DNA of 52,069 nucleotides, from NCBI GenBank assembly GCA_045810625.1, contig JBJMVQ010000068.1, positions 1 through 52,069 on the forward strand, in the 5' to 3' direction. The notes below the pieces were generated by a model. The model did not search any database. It saw nothing but the letters and a program-made list of their open reading frames with translations, and was not told where the DNA came from. This DNA comes from JACQFZ01 sp045810625 (GTDB lineage: Bacteria; Pseudomonadota; Gammaproteobacteria; Acidiferrobacterales; Sulfurifustaceae). This document shows, piece by piece, positions 7,507 to 15,271 of this stretch. Made by a program: the position numbers and the translations under genes. Numbering within the stretch: position 1 is the stretch's first letter; each line of letters starts with the position of its first letter.

Positions 7507-9027
7507 CTACTTGCCGATATCGGATTCGCCGGCCGCTTCCTTGTCCTGCTCCGCGTCCGCCGCGACGATGTAACCTGCCTTCAGATTCGAATCAGTCGCC
7601 TGCGCGACCTTCGATACGTAGGAACCGTGATTGCGATACAGCTCAGCGAGCCGTTCTTCGCTGAAGGGCGCGTGCGTACCGAAAAGAATGCAGAACCCCG
7701 GCCCGGCATTGACGCCGGTGTTGGTAGCGGTCGGCACTGAATGTTGCGACAACCGCAAACCCCCGAGTGCATTGCCGTCGCTGTCGCGCGCGGCCGTTGC
7801 CGGCATGGCGGCGAATGGCGTCGGCGGCGGCGGTGGAACGGGCGAAACACTCGTCAGCTCGATGCGCGGAGCTGCCGGCGGCGCCACGTTGTCTTGCACC
7901 CAGCGCACGGTATGGTTGAGCGCGGCGTTGAGGGCGCGCGCGGCAGGAATGTGGCTCAACGGCGGACCGAGCGTGCAGCCGGCGAGGCTGGCCGGCGGGA
8001 TACCGTCGCGCGCGAGGAGCGCGGCACGTAAGCCGCGCGGGTCGAAGCCGACGTGGGACGCACCCGCAATCTCCCAGGTATGCAGCTTGTCCGAGTCGGG
8101 CTGACGGATTAGATGCTCGCCGAGCAGCAGCACATCGTTCTCGGTGTTGACCTTGAACAGCTTGGTCGGGAGGTCCGTGCGCAGCGGCAACCGGAACGCG
8201 CCGTAGGCACCGCGGCTGATGCCCAGATAAAGGAAAAAGCCGTCGTAGACCGGATCGCGCGCATGCACCGAGTTGTAGTAGCTGACGAGGAAGCCTTCGG
8301 ACTGCGATACGCCCGACGCAAGCACCGTCCGGTTGCCCGGGAGACCGCCGAGGGGATCGACACCGATCGGATGTTTCACCGCCTGGCCGGCCTGCGCCAT
8401 GATATCGAACGACAGCGCGTCGGAGGCGTTTGGACCGCCCGCGTTCGCTTGCACGAACTTGCCGCCCGAAGTCACATCGAGCGAGCCATAGCGGATCGGG
8501 CTCCATGACGTGAGACTCGTCGGGCTGTTCTGAACGCCGACGCGTTGCACCGAGACGCCGACGTACGCGAAACCTTCGCGCATGAGGTGGTCTTGCTGAA
8601 GCAGCCAGAGCGCATCCAGGTTGTAACCGCTCGTCACGTTGAGCCACTCGACAAGAACGACGCCGTTGAATTTCGCGGCGGACGTCGGCCGGCGTACGAT
8701 CATCCGGGTCTTGTACGGATTACCAGCGGACCGGATCGTGGCATTCGAGAGCGGCGCCGAGATGACGTCATACTCATTCGCCGTTCCTTCGAAAAAGTAC
8801 TCTTCTTCCACGTAGCCGTTGCCGGCAAGATCGGCTTGCGTCGCGAGCTGCGGATAGTCGTGCGACGGATCGCCGAGTGGTACATTGACCGGAATCGGAC
8901 CGCTGACCGTGGGGTTGGGAACGGCGCCAAGCGCAGAACCGACGGGCGCCACGAGGCACAAACCGGTAAACAGGAGCGGGACGCGCAACCGGCGCATCAC
9001 GCCGCCTCCGTTTATTATTGCTTTCAT
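7507..9027 (-). CDS. exported alpha/beta hydrolase-domain protein
   Basis: Large secreted hydrolase, 506 residues. The start at 9027 is fixed by an excellent ribosome binding site, AAGGAGGAG, five bases upstream. The signal peptide (charged MRRLR at 11-15, hydrophobic 17-34) ends near SALGA. The domain resembles the long alpha/beta hydrolase-domain proteins: VVLVEWLNVTSGYN at 123-136, a long central part, then GVSQSEG with probable nucleophile Ser241. NTENDVLLLGE and GASHVGFDP further on are candidates for the acid and base. The N-terminal Pro and Val-rich part after the signal is characteristic of this group. The gene is alone on its strand, divergent from the dehydrogenase at 9311 and closed by a good terminator. 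The substrate is unknown. Confidence 0.83.
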   Translation of the reverse strand: MKAIINGGGVMRRLRVPLLFTGLCLVAPVGSALGAVPNPTVSGPIPVNVPLGDPSHDYPQLATQADLAGNGYVEEEYFFEGTANEYDVISAPLSNATIRSAGNPYKTRMIVRRPTSAAKFNGVVLVEWLNVTSGYNLDALWLLQQDHLMREGFAYVGVSVQRVGVQNSPTSLTSWSPIRYGSLDVTSGGKFVQANAGGPNASDALSFDIMAQAGQAVKHPIGVDPLGGLPGNRTVLASGVSQSEGFLVSYYNSVHARDPVYDGFFLYLGISRGAYGAFRLPLRTDLPTKLFKVNTENDVLLLGEHLIRQPDSDKLHTWEIAGASHVGFDPRGLRAALLARDGIPPASLAGCTLGPPLSHIPAARALNAALNHTVRWVQDNVAPPAAPRIELTSVSPVPPPPPTPFAAMPATAARDSDGNALGGLRLSQHSVPTATNTGVNAGPGFCILFGTHAPFSEERLAELYRNHGSYVSKVAQATDSNLKAGYIVAADAEQDKEAAGESDIGK

Positions 9028-9310
9028 TGTTCTCCTCCTTAAGTGCGTGGGACCACGAGCGAGACACGAAACGCACCGGGGCTTGTCGGCCGCTATCCCG
9101 GCGGCTTGTTTCTTCGTGCTCCGCCGTTCGCTGATGCGCGATTTCGTATATATCACCCTCGTCGCGCGCCACACAACCGGAAGTCCCGCGCGAGCAAGCA
9201 TCTGCGCTACGGCGCGCCGGATGGATTGATCAAAACATGCGCCTTTTCCGGTTTTTTGCGTTTGGGGGCCGAGTAAAATAGCCGCACGACGGTTCGAGGG
9301 AATAAATCGC

Positions 9311-10195
9311 ATGAGCGAAACAATAGGGTTCATCGGTACCGGCATGATGGGCGAGCCGATGGCGCGCAATCTGCTCCGTGCCGGCTACCGCCTGAAAATC
9401 TACAACCGCACTGCGCAGAAAGCGCGCGCGCTCGCCGCCGAGGGCGCGGAGCTAGTGTCAACGCCGGCCGACGTCGCGGCCGCAAACGGAATCGTTGTCA
9501 CGATGCTCGCCAACGACCAGGCGGTCGAAGACGTCGCGTTCGGCGCGAACGGGTTCGCGACGCGGCTGCGCGGCGGCGTTCACCTCTCGATGAGCACGAT
9601 CGCGCCGGCAACCGCAGAGCGACTGGCCGCGCGGCACCGCGACGTCGGCAGCGACTATGTTGCCGCGCCGGTGTTCGGCCGCCCGGACGCGGCTGCGGCG
9701 AAACGTCTCTGGATCTGCACGTCGGGCGACACAGGTTCGAAAGCGCGCATACAAGACGTACTGCAAGCGCTCGGTCAGGGCGTTTTCGATTTCGGCGAGA
9801 AGCCCGGTGCGGCGAACGTCATCAAGCTGAGCGGCAACTATCTCATTCTCGCGGCGACGCAGGCGATGGCGGAAGCGTTCACGCTTGCGGAGAAGCACGG
9901 CATCGCGCGTACCGCGGTCGCCGATCTCTTCGGAAAGACGCTGTTCGCTTGCCCGGTCTACCAGGCGTACGGAAAATTTGTCGCCGAGCAGAACTATGAG
10001 CCGGCGCGATTCAAGCTGGCGCTGGGTTATAAGGACATCAGTCTGGCGCTTGATACCGGCCGAGCCGCACAAGTGCCGATGCCGCTGGCGAGCTTGCTAC
10101 AACAGCGCATGCTCGCGGCGCTGGCGAAGGGACGCGGCGATCTCGACTGGGCTGCGATCGCGCTTTCGGTGTCCGAGGATGCGGGGGTCAAATAG
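9311..10195 (+). CDS. NAD(P)-dependent 3-hydroxyisobutyrate dehydrogenase family protein
   Basis: Beta-hydroxyacid dehydrogenase of 294 residues. The N-terminal Rossmann motif is GFIGTGMMGEPMARNL (6-21). A substrate loop SMSTIAP follows at 93-99, and the catalytic Lys172 with Asn176 lies in NVIKLSGNYL, the usual KxxxN arrangement. Family members oxidise 3-hydroxyisobutyrate, tartronate semialdehyde or gamma-hydroxybutyrate, or reduce the matching semialdehydes; the exact substrate cannot be chosen here. A purine-rich GAGGGA lies about ten bases before the ATG. The following ketopantoate-reductase-like gene starts 21 bases downstream, so the two are probably cotranscribed. Confidence 0.9.
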   Translation: MSETIGFIGTGMMGEPMARNLLRAGYRLKIYNRTAQKARALAAEGAELVSTPADVAAANGIVVTMLANDQAVEDVAFGANGFATRLRGGVHLSMSTIAPATAERLAARHRDVGSDYVAAPVFGRPDAAAAKRLWICTSGDTGSKARIQDVLQALGQGVFDFGEKPGAANVIKLSGNYLILAATQAMAEAFTLAEKHGIARTAVADLFGKTLFACPVYQAYGKFVAEQNYEPARFKLALGYKDISLALDTGRAAQVPMPLASLLQQRMLAALAKGRGDLDWAAIALSVSEDAGVK

Positions 10196-10216
10196 TCCGA
10201 TGCACACGGAGGAACA

Positions 10217-11152
10217 ATGAGAATATTGATCGTTGGCACCGGCGGTGTGGGCGGCTATTTCGGCGCGCGCCTGGCCGCGGCCGGGCACGACGTGACATTC
10301 GTCGCGCGCGGCGAGCATTTGCGCGTGATACGCGCGCAAGGTTTGCGCCTCGAAAGCGGTAAGGGCGATGTGCTGATCCATCCGGTCGCCGCAACGGACG
10401 ACCCCGCGACGGCAGGCGTGGTCGATCTCGTCATGCTGGCGGTAAAGCTGTGGGACACGGAGACCGCCGTGCGCGCCGCGACCCCCGCGGTCGGCCCGGC
10501 AACCGCGGTCGTGTCGTTTCAAAACGGCATCGACGCAATCGACGTGCTCACGCGTCATTTCGGCCGCGAGCGCGTGATCGGCGGCATCGCGCACATCGCC
10601 GCGGTCATCGAGCGTCCTGGCGTCATCCGCCACAACGGCAGCCTGCAGCGCCTGACGTTCGGCGAGCTCGACGGCCGGCGCACCCCCCGCATCGAACAGC
10701 TCCACGACGCCTGTCGCGCCGCCGGCATCGACGCCGTCATCGCGGACGACATCCAGCGCGCGATCTGGGAGAAATTCATCTTCCTCGTAGGCTTGAGCGG
10801 CATGACGACGCTCGTGCGGCTTCCGATCGGGCCGATCCGCGAGGACGCGGACACGCGCGCCCTGCTCGCCGCCGTGATGCGCGAAGCGGCGGCGGTCGGC
10901 CGCGCCAAAGGCGTGAACCTCGACGCCGATATCGCGGAGAAGCAACTCGCGTTCGCCGACACGATTCCTTACGACATGATCGCCTCCATGCTCGGCGATC
11001 TGCGCCGCGGCAATCGCCTGGAACTTCCGTGGCTGAGCGGCGCGGTGACGCGTCTCGGTCCGGCGCTCGGAATGGATACGCCGGCGAATCGGTTCGTCTA
11101 TACGGCGCTGAAACTCTACGCCGAAGGCCGCCCACCGGCCGCGCGCGAGTAG
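10217..11152 (+). CDS. 2-dehydropantoate 2-reductase family protein (copy 1)
   Basis: Ketopantoate-reductase-like oxidoreductase of 311 residues. The N-terminal dinucleotide fold carries GTGGVGGYFGARLAAAGHDV (7-26) and the C-terminal helical domain has the usual IWEKFIFLVGLSGMTTL segment with the expected Lys. PanE makes pantoate for pantothenate and CoA, but many bacteria carry several paralogues acting on other 2-oxoacids. A second copy lies at 40982-42001, so this one is not necessarily the biosynthetic PanE. The start is well supported by GGAGG six bases upstream. It sits between a hydroxyacid dehydrogenase and the LrgA-like gene, with only 12 bases to the latter. Confidence 0.9.
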   Translation: MRILIVGTGGVGGYFGARLAAAGHDVTFVARGEHLRVIRAQGLRLESGKGDVLIHPVAATDDPATAGVVDLVMLAVKLWDTETAVRAATPAVGPATAVVSFQNGIDAIDVLTRHFGRERVIGGIAHIAAVIERPGVIRHNGSLQRLTFGELDGRRTPRIEQLHDACRAAGIDAVIADDIQRAIWEKFIFLVGLSGMTTLVRLPIGPIREDADTRALLAAVMREAAAVGRAKGVNLDADIAEKQLAFADTIPYDMIASMLGDLRRGNRLELPWLSGAVTRLGPALGMDTPANRFVYTALKLYAEGRPPAARE

Positions 11153-11164
11153 CCCGAAGCAAGC

Positions 11165-11533
11165 GTGTTGCTCGCGCTCACCCTGCTGCTGTCGTTCCAG
11201 CTCGCCGGCGAAGCATTGAGCCAGGCGTTCGCGCTGCCGATTCCGGGTCCCGTGGTCGGCATGGCGCTGCTCTTCGCTGCCATCGCGCATCCGCGAATGC
11301 GTTCCGAGCATTTGCGTCAAACGGCGCAGAACCTGCTGCAGCATCTGTCGCTGCTCTTCGTGCCGGCCGGCGTCGGCGTAATGCTGCACGCCGAGCGCGT
11401 CGCTGCGGAGTGGTTGCCGATCGCGAGCGCGCTCGTGTTGAGCACGTGGCTCGCGATTGTGGTCACCGCGCTCACCGCGCGCTGGCTCGCGCAACGCTTG
11501 GCGGTTCCAGCGGAGACGCCGCGTGCCGGGTAG
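11165..11533 (+). CDS. CidA/LrgA family membrane protein
   Basis: Small hydrophobic protein of 122 residues with about four transmembrane helices, matching the CidA/LrgA holin-like family through the PIPGPVVGMALLF segment. In Gram-positive bacteria these proteins influence cell lysis and murein hydrolase activity; recent work in several bacteria links the CidA/CidB and LrgA/LrgB pairs to transport of pyruvate or glycolate. GTG at 11165 is taken as start, with only a weak binding site, 12 bases after the preceding stop. Its 3' end overlaps the LrgB-like gene by 11 bases, the usual arrangement for this pair. Confidence 0.88.
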   Translation: MLLALTLLLSFQLAGEALSQAFALPIPGPVVGMALLFAAIAHPRMRSEHLRQTAQNLLQHLSLLFVPAGVGVMLHAERVAAEWLPIASALVLSTWLAIVVTALTARWLAQRLAVPAETPRAG

Positions 11534-12248
11534 CCTTCGTGATATTTGGGTTTATCTCGCGGCGACGCCGCTGCTGGGGCTCACGCTCACGCTCGCGGCG
11601 TACGTCGCCGGCGACTGGCTTTATCGGCGCGCACATCAGCATCCTCTGCTCCATCCGGTGCTCACCGCCGTCGTCGTGCTCGTCGTGCTGCTGCGCGCCA
11701 CCGGCACGCCGTACGCAACATATTTCGATGGGGCGCAGTTCGTGCACTTCCTTCTCGGCCCCGCCACCGTCGCGCTTGCGGTGCCGCTCTATTTCAATTT
11801 CGCGCGGCTCAAGCGCCTGTGGCTGCCGCTACTCGGCGGCCTTATCGCGGGATCGATCACCGCAGCCGTCTCGGCCATCGGTATCGCCTGGCTGCTCGGC
11901 GCGTCGCGCGAGACGCTGATCTCGCTCGCGCCGAAATCCGTAACGGCGCCGGTCGCGATGGGCATCGCCGAGAAACTCGGCGGTTTACCGTCGCTCACGG
12001 CGATCCTCGTGGTCTCGACCGGCATACTGGGTGCGGTGCTCGGCCCGTGGACCCTCGATCGGCTGCGCGTGCGCGAAGACACCCTGCGCGGCTTTTCCAT
12101 GGGCATCGCCTCGCACGGCATCGGGACTGCGCGCGCGTTCCAAGAGAGCGAAACCGCGGGCGCGTTCTCCGGGCTCGCCATGGGGCTCAACATTCTCGCA
12201 ACCGCGCTGCTCCTACCCGCGCTCGTGCGTCTGCTCGGCCTCGGTTAG
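11523..12248 (+). CDS. LrgB/CidB family membrane protein
   Basis: Partner of the preceding LrgA-like protein, 241 residues with six or more predicted transmembrane segments. The family core is plain: KSVTAPVAMGIAEKLGG near residues 139-155 and GIASHGIGTARAF near the C-terminus. GTG at 11523 is chosen because GGAG lies just upstream and the product then begins at the usual family N-terminus; an open frame continues further upstream but in Arg-rich, non-protein-like sequence. The pair forms a membrane complex in other bacteria. The neighbouring hydroxyacid dehydrogenase and ketoacid reductase genes make a role in transport of a small organic acid such as glycolate or pyruvate plausible, but this is inference. 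Confidence 0.9.
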   Translation: MPGSLRDIWVYLAATPLLGLTLTLAAYVAGDWLYRRAHQHPLLHPVLTAVVVLVVLLRATGTPYATYFDGAQFVHFLLGPATVALAVPLYFNFARLKRLWLPLLGGLIAGSITAAVSAIGIAWLLGASRETLISLAPKSVTAPVAMGIAEKLGGLPSLTAILVVSTGILGAVLGPWTLDRLRVREDTLRGFSMGIASHGIGTARAFQESETAGAFSGLAMGLNILATALLLPALVRLLGLG

Positions 12249-12255
12249 GATCGCC

Positions 12256-13149
12256 GTGGCGATCAGCGAGCAACGAGCGATCGCAGAGCGCAAGGACACC
12301 CGACATCCGGTCCTGCGCGCGGTTCTGTGGATGTCCGGCGCGCTCGCCTCCTTCATGGCGATGGCGATCGGTGGCCGCGAGCTCTCGGCTGAGCTCGGCA
12401 CCTTTGAGATCCTCTTTTTCCGCAGCCTGCTCGGTCTGGGCGTGATCGCGCTGCTGCTCCGCCGCCGCGGCTGGCGGCAGCTGCGCACGCGCCGATTTCG
12501 CCTGCATCTGCTGCGGAACACCGCGCATTTCGCCGGCCAATTCGGCTGGTTTTATGGAATCGCCTTCCTTCCGCTCGCCGAAGTGTTCGCGATCGAATTC
12601 ACCGTTCCCGTATGGACGGCGTTATTGGCCGCCACGTTTCTCGCTGAACGTCTGGGGACCGCCCGCTACGCGGCCGTCGGTCTCGGTGTCGCGGGCACCC
12701 TCGTCATTCTGCAGCCCGGCGTCGCCGCGCTGCATCCCGCCGCGGCGGCCGTGCTGCTGAGCGCGGTCGCTTACGCCATCTCGCATACCGTGACGAAGCG
12801 GTTGGCGGGCATCGATACACCGCTCGCCATACTTTTCTACATGACGGCGATCCAACTGCCGCTCGGCCTGGTACCGGCACTCGCGCATTGGGTAACGCCT
12901 TCGGCGGCGATGTGGCCGTGGCTCGTCGTTGTCGGCCTGACGGCGCTGACCGCCCACTACTGCATGGTGCGTGCGCTCGCGCTGGCCGATGTCACGGTCG
13001 TCGTACCGATGGATTTCCTGCGCCTGCCCCTGATCGCCCTGGTCGGGCTCATTTTTTACGGTGAGCATCTCGCCTGGCCGGTTCTTGCGGGCGCGACACT
13101 CATCCTCGCCGGCAACTTCATCAACATTCGCGCCGAACGTCGCACCTAA
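12256..13149 (+). CDS. EamA/DMT family transporter
   Basis: Integral membrane protein of 297 residues with about ten helices, the standard size and layout of the EamA (RhaT/YdcZ-like) drug/metabolite transporters: two internally related halves, the first around residues 15-140 and the second from about 155 to 290. GTG at 12256, seven bases after the LrgB-like stop, is the best start. A cytoplasmic N-terminal tail of about 20 residues precedes the first helix. Such carriers export amino acids, metabolites or drugs; nothing in the sequence narrows the substrate. It is the last gene of the run that begins at 9311. Confidence 0.88.
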   Translation: MAISEQRAIAERKDTRHPVLRAVLWMSGALASFMAMAIGGRELSAELGTFEILFFRSLLGLGVIALLLRRRGWRQLRTRRFRLHLLRNTAHFAGQFGWFYGIAFLPLAEVFAIEFTVPVWTALLAATFLAERLGTARYAAVGLGVAGTLVILQPGVAALHPAAAAVLLSAVAYAISHTVTKRLAGIDTPLAILFYMTAIQLPLGLVPALAHWVTPSAAMWPWLVVVGLTALTAHYCMVRALALADVTVVVPMDFLRLPLIALVGLIFYGEHLAWPVLAGATLILAGNFINIRAERRT

Positions 13150-13190
13150 TCAAGGCGCGCCGTCCTTTCGTCTCTTCGCCTCGCGGACGC

Positions 13191-13196
13191 TACAAT
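13191..13196 (+). promoter_or_regulatory. candidate -10 element before the double-hotdog gene
   Basis: TACAAT at 13191-13196, a close match to the sigma-70 -10 box, lies 44 bases before the ATG in the 91-base gap after the EamA gene. The -35 region is poor. Confidence 0.3.
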
Positions 13197-13240
13197 AGCG
13201 GCTGTAATCGAAATTCAACTAACTCGAACGGAACCACCGA

Positions 13241-14173
13241 ATGTCCCAAGCGAAGCAGCCACTCGACGCCCTGACCGGCGCCGGTCAGTCGCCGGCGCAT
13301 TTCGATCTACTCGACATGACTTACCGCATGCGTTTTCGCGCGTTTGTCGGCGTCTGCATGCCGCCGATTTTCACGAGCCTGAATGCGCATCTGAAGATGA
13401 TGGAGCTGCGCCGCAAAGGGATTGCACCGATCATGTTTCATCTCGATTTCCGCACCGGCGCGACGCCGATCGCTTTCGGTCGCGGCATCACGAACGAGCA
13501 CAATCTCAAGCTCTACCGCAGCATTACCGACGCCAACCACCAGCCGGCCGCGACCGGCACCGAGCGGCTGATGTTCGTCTCGCAGAGCATCATTCGGGCG
13601 AAAGCCCGCTCGCACGGCCCCGAAGCGCTCGGATACGATGACGGCAGCGGGGAGATCATCGAAGCGGGAACCGCCGAGATCATGCACGTGATCACGAAAC
13701 CCGTGAGCGCGCCCGGTGAGCGACAGGTAACGACGGTGCCCGAGGAGCTGCGCGTGCTCAAAGAGCATCGCTGGGAGAAGCCGATCCCGTCCGTCGAAGC
13801 GATGAGCGTGCCGCCCGCGGGTTATACGCCGGTCGACGTCGGCGAGTGGCGCGAGCGCATCGACGTGTGGGGGATGCCGAACACCGACATCAACCAGCAC
13901 GTGAACGTGCAGGAATACCTGATGGGGGCGGAGAATCAGTTTACGCGCCTGTTGCACGGTGCGCGGCTGCCCGTCACGAAGCATCGCATATCGCGCGCGC
14001 GGCTGCTCTTCCGCAAACCGTTCTTTCCCGGCCAACCGTACGCCGTGCGCGCGCAGCTCTACCGCCGCGGCAACGACACGCAGATGCAGGCGGGCTTTCA
14101 CGTGCTCGAAGACGCACAACCGGCGCTACGCGCCTCCGCGTTCGTCGTGTTCGACGGCGTGATCGAAGCCTGA
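13241..14173 (+). CDS. double-hotdog thioesterase-like protein
   Basis: Soluble protein of 310 residues. The C-terminal half contains GMPNTDINQHVNVQEYL (about 210-226), which resembles the catalytic signature of hotdog thioesterases, an acidic residue followed by N-x-H-V-N and Y. Strands that follow (RARLLFRKPFFPGQPYAV) fit the same fold. The N-terminal half has a similar pattern of strands without the full motif, suggesting a tandem hotdog such as in acyl-ACP or acyl-CoA thioesterases. It would hydrolyse, or bind, acyl thioesters in the cytoplasm. ATG at 13241 follows a short AC-rich leader. The next gene, a DUF2127 protein, begins 27 bases downstream. I do not recognise a closer family name. 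Confidence 0.65.
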   Translation: MSQAKQPLDALTGAGQSPAHFDLLDMTYRMRFRAFVGVCMPPIFTSLNAHLKMMELRRKGIAPIMFHLDFRTGATPIAFGRGITNEHNLKLYRSITDANHQPAATGTERLMFVSQSIIRAKARSHGPEALGYDDGSGEIIEAGTAEIMHVITKPVSAPGERQVTTVPEELRVLKEHRWEKPIPSVEAMSVPPAGYTPVDVGEWRERIDVWGMPNTDINQHVNVQEYLMGAENQFTRLLHGARLPVTKHRISRARLLFRKPFFPGQPYAVRAQLYRRGNDTQMQAGFHVLEDAQPALRASAFVVFDGVIEA

Positions 14174-14200
14174 CCGCGCCGCCACGGGAAGGCAGCCGAC

Positions 14201-14695
14201 ATGAACGATGCGCCCCGCCCTGCCGCCGCGACGCGTTGGAGGCACGGCGTGCGCGTGGTCGCGGCGTTCGAAGCGGGTAAAGGTGTTTTGGTTCTGATCG
14301 CGGGATTCGGAATGCTGGAGGCGGTGCATGGCCGCGCGCAGTACATCGCGGAGGCGTTCGTCGCGCGCTTGCACTTGAATCCAGCCAACGAATATCCGCG
14401 GATATTCCTGCAACTGGCGCAGAGCCTATCCGACGACAAGCTCCGCTGGCTCGCGGCCTTTGCCGCGCTCTACGCGGCCGTACGCTTCACGGAAGCGTAC
14501 GGCCTGTGGCTTGGCCGGCGCTGGGCCGAGTGGTTTGCAGCGGTGAGCGGCGGCATCTACGTCCCGCTCGAACTCTACGAGCTGGCGCGCGGCGTCACGT
14601 GGATCAAGCTCGTCGCGCTCGCCGTGAATGTCGGGATCGTCGTCTACATGGCGTACACGCTCGCGCAGGCGCGACGCAGCGATACGGTCTATTGA
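14201..14695 (+). CDS. DUF2127 family membrane protein
   Basis: Integral membrane protein of 164 residues with about four helices. It has the DUF2127 layout: a first helix after RHGVRVVAAFEAGKGVLVL, a loop containing RLHLNPANEYPRIFLQL, and the closing pair with AYGLWLGRRWAEWFAAVSGG and a Glu-rich turn (YVPLELYEL). GGAAGG lies upstream of the ATG. No biochemical function is known for the family. It lies in the same direction between the hotdog protein and the DUF3301 protein, with gaps of 27 and 18 bases, so a shared message is likely. Confidence 0.85.
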   Translation: MNDAPRPAAATRWRHGVRVVAAFEAGKGVLVLIAGFGMLEAVHGRAQYIAEAFVARLHLNPANEYPRIFLQLAQSLSDDKLRWLAAFAALYAAVRFTEAYGLWLGRRWAEWFAAVSGGIYVPLELYELARGVTWIKLVALAVNVGIVVYMAYTLAQARRSDTVY

Positions 14696-14713
14696 ATCGG
14701 CGACGTCACTCCG

Positions 14714-15031
14714 ATGACCGATCTCGCGCTACTCGCCCTGCTCGCCCTGGTCGGCATGCTCTGGTTCGAAAGCCGTCGCGTCCAGGAAGCGGCGGTTGCG
14801 CGTTGTCGCCAGGCGTGCCAAGCCGCGGGCGTGCAGTTTCTCGACGACATCGCGCCGGTGTGGCGCGTGCGGCTCGTACGCGACGAGAGCGGCTCGCTTC
14901 GATTGCGCCGCGTTTTCACCTTCGACTACAGCACCCCGTCGGGCGAGCGCCGCTCGGGCATCATCGTCATGCTCGGCCGCCGCCCAATCGCACTCGAACT
15001 GGAACCGACCGGTCGGCGTTCGGATCGCTAG
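14714..15031 (+). CDS. DUF3301 family protein
   Basis: Small membrane-anchored protein of 105 residues. One N-terminal transmembrane helix (about 3-18) is followed by a conserved cytoplasmic part containing RVQEAAVARCRQACQAAGVQ, the DUF3301 signature with two Cys, then LDDIAPVWRVRLVRDESG and a beta-rich end including FTFDYSTPSGERR. The family is typical of Gammaproteobacteria and has no known function. It ends just before dispersed repeat copy A. Confidence 0.87.
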   Translation: MTDLALLALLALVGMLWFESRRVQEAAVARCRQACQAAGVQFLDDIAPVWRVRLVRDESGSLRLRRVFTFDYSTPSGERRSGIIVMLGRRPIALELEPTGRRSDR

Positions 15032-15069
15032 ATCTGAAGCGTCGGTAGGGAAACCGAAATATTCGTTTC

Positions 15070-15175
15070 AACCGCAAAGGACGCGAAGGACCTCGAGGAA
15101 GGATTCTCAAAAACAACCAAAAAACCGTTACGTCCTTGGCGTCCTTGGCGGTTAGACAGTAATAAATCAGATCTA
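15070..15175. repeat. dispersed intergenic repeat, copy A
   Basis: Left arm 15070-15091 and right arm 15132-15153 are inverted copies of each other, 20 of 22 bases complementary. Each arm is made of 9-nt units of the type GCAAAGGAC / GTCCTTGGC. An A-rich spacer of 40 bases lies between. The tail after the right arm (AGACAGTAATAAATCAGATC, 15154-15173) is shared with copy B at 39318-39444. It lies between the DUF3301 gene and the ThDP enzyme. Confidence 0.85.
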
Positions 15176-15271
15176 CATGTCATTTGACGGCGCGACAGCC
15201 GCCAATGCCCGCTATGCGCTGATCTCGCCATGGCTTAATGTATCGATCGCCAAAAACACGCGTAGTGTCCC

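Noticed and set aside
10217..11152. Calling this gene panE outright
   Set aside because: Two paralogues are present and neither lies with pantothenate genes, so only the family is named.
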